The notes beneath the pieces were generated by a model that was not told where the DNA came from, did no database searches, and worked only from the letters and a program-made list of their open reading frames with translations. A DNA stretch of 64,000 nt from an uncultured Lachnospiraceae bacterium (GTDB lineage: Bacteria > Bacillota > Clostridia > Lachnospirales > Lachnospiraceae), in the NCBI GenBank assembly GCA_947173495.1, contig CAMWFQ010000005.1:124001-188000 (forward strand). The letters run 5' to 3'. This document shows, piece by piece, positions 63,080 through 64,000 of the stretch. The position numbers were made by a program, and so were the translations under genes. Within the stretch, counting starts at the first letter, position 1. Each line of letters opens with the position of its first letter.

Positions 63080-64000
63080 TTAGTTTCCCTCTGTCAAATT
63101 CTTCTTTGATTTTCCCTTGTAGAAAAACAGGGCCACAGCGCCCGCCAGAAGGCCTAACGCCAGAAACCACTTGGGATGAAGGAAGTCTCCGGTATCCGGG
63201 GTTGCATCTTTATTGCCGGACAGGGATGTGATTACTGCTTTTCCATTGCTGACCACTCCCTGACCGTCTATTCCGGTATACTGATAAATACCGTAAGGCG
63301 AAAAATGACTGGTGGTAAACTGAATATAATCTCCATCCTCCAGCTCAAGAATCCGGTTCTCTACAGCCTCCAGCTGACCATCCTGATCCAGCGTCACGAC
63401 ATGCAGATTCTCCTTTGAGAGATTGGAAGGTATTTTCATCTGAACCATGACAGACTGCCTGCCAAGTCTGGTAATCGGAATCGTTCCAGATGCGTCATAA
63501 AGTGAGATCTCGTAGGCCGAGAGTCCATAAGGCTCTCTTCCGCCGTAAAGGGCGCCGTAAGCTGCACGGATGTGTTCCGCCGCATCCTCTGAATCTCTTA
63601 CAGAGAGAACGTATGTACCATCATTGCCCGGAATCATAGCAGTGACATTTTCGCTTTCAGGAATGACAGCGCTTTCGATCCGGACAGACACTCCAGGCGA
63701 ATTTGACTCCGCCGGGATACCGGAGCGATTATCGGTAAGGAGTGTACCGGACTCTGTGCTGACGATGCCGTTGAACCCATAGGTTCCCGCTTCCAGTATG
63801 GTGCCGCTCAGATCCGTGACATCATCAGGGACAATAACATTTTTGATGGTATCAAACGCATATGTGCGGTATTCCTGATTGGCCAGCCGGCGGGCACTCT
63901 GTTCCACAGAGAGTACCGGAAGTTCATTTCCGGTAAATACTGCGATATCTGTTCCTCCGGAAATCGCATAAGCGCCAAGACCAATCTCCTCTACGGTAGC
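63080..64000 (-). CDS. Sortase-anchored surface protein, C-terminal part
   Basis: The frame is open to base 64000, so the N-terminus is outside the window; about 306 residues are seen. The last 45 residues are a cell-wall sorting signal: TPDTGD in place of LPXTG, a hydrophobic helix (WFLALGLLAGAVALFFY) and a positive tail (KGKSKK). The preceding region is beta-rich (ISGGTDIAVFTGNELPVLSV, MVQMKIPSNLSKENLHVVT, DGDYIQFTTSHFSPYGIYQ). It is probably displayed on the cell wall. Family and function cannot be settled from this part. Confidence 0.75.
   Translation of the reverse strand, partial: ATVEEIGLGAYAISGGTDIAVFTGNELPVLSVEQSARRLANQEYRTYAFDTIKNVIVPDDVTDLSGTILEAGTYGFNGIVSTESGTLLTDNRSGIPAESNSPGVSVRIESAVIPESENVTAMIPGNDGTYVLSVRDSEDAAEHIRAAYGALYGGREPYGLSAYEISLYDASGTIPITRLGRQSVMVQMKIPSNLSKENLHVVTLDQDGQLEAVENRILELEDGDYIQFTTSHFSPYGIYQYTGIDGQGVVSNGKAVITSLSGNKDATPDTGDFLHPKWFLALGLLAGAVALFFYKGKSKKNLTEGN

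Noticed and set aside
1-64000. tRNA, rRNA or prophage/IS genes
   Set aside because: No cloverleaf-like segment with the conserved T-loop, no rRNA stretch, no transposase or integrase motif was found among the frames or gaps; a covariance search would be needed to be certain for small RNAs.

Overview
The window is a gene-dense stretch of a Firmicutes (Clostridia) chromosome, most likely a gut Lachnospiraceae such as a Blautia, Dorea or Coprococcus relative. The evidence is the sporulation genes yqfC-yqfD, a Re-type citrate synthase, NfnAB, an [FeFe]-hydrogenase-like protein, Fhs/FolD one-carbon enzymes, DUF4321 and a clostridial gene order around mutS-mutL-miaA. The genus is inference. Nearly everything is on the minus strand. 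Only two genes run on the plus strand: the DUF1292 gene (13555-13920) and an ABC-F ATPase (53114-55066). I found no tRNA or rRNA gene, no insertion sequence and no CRISPR array.

Layout, in window coordinates (minus-strand transcription runs right to left). 1-659: 5' part of radC and a DUF4321 membrane protein. 740-9081: one operon miaB-mutS-mutL-miaA-(YnbB-like PLP enzyme) behind a near-consensus sigma-A promoter. 9205-13337: small accessory genes (nuclease-like unknown, GtrA, Cys-rich peptide, DUF5662, and a GlgX-like GH13 protein that has lost its catalytic residues). 13925-23536: a tight run BaiN-like flavoprotein, FAD dehydrogenase, 5-formyl-THF cyclo-ligase, proA, hydrogenase-like Fe-S protein, gltX, UvrD-type helicase. 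23737-33140: BofC-like protein, SpoVB/MurJ-type flippase, ybeY, degenerate PgpH-like protein, phoH, yqfD, yqfC, pyrimidine-nucleoside phosphorylase, rlmH and a zinc-ribbon membrane protein. 33317-44719: MORN protein, nfnB-nfnA, zinc-ribbon/chitobiase-like protein, folD, fhs, ftsK, tepA. 44876-52971: acidic-tailed membrane protein, yebC, CNNM/CBS transporter-like protein, mazF, alr, nnr, coiled-coil protein, rex. 53114-58490: ABC-F ATPase, icd, GntR regulator, Re-citrate synthase. 58570-64000: S8 subtilase, a 1066-residue TIR-membrane-SEL1 protein and the C-terminal part of a sortase-anchored surface protein.

How the genes fit together. Mismatch repair and A37 tRNA modification share one transcript. 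The redox genes (rex, nfnAB, the hydrogenase-like protein, NADP-isocitrate dehydrogenase) and the folate genes (fhs, folD, 5-formyl-THF cyclo-ligase) fit an anaerobic fermentative lifestyle. Re-citrate synthase, GntR and Icd form an oxidative half-TCA operon toward 2-oxoglutarate and glutamate, with a GntR-type palindrome on its promoter.

The most unusual items are these. The receptor-like TIR-TM-SEL1 protein has its own promoter and lies next to a cytosolic subtilase whose ribosome site is buried in a terminator stem. The GlgX-like protein and the PgpH-like protein both look catalytically dead. A palindrome serves as both -35 boxes between rex and the ABC-F gene. A family of paired-hairpin intergenic elements recurs at 34646-34769 and 51517-51665, with a related sequence at 23572-23714.
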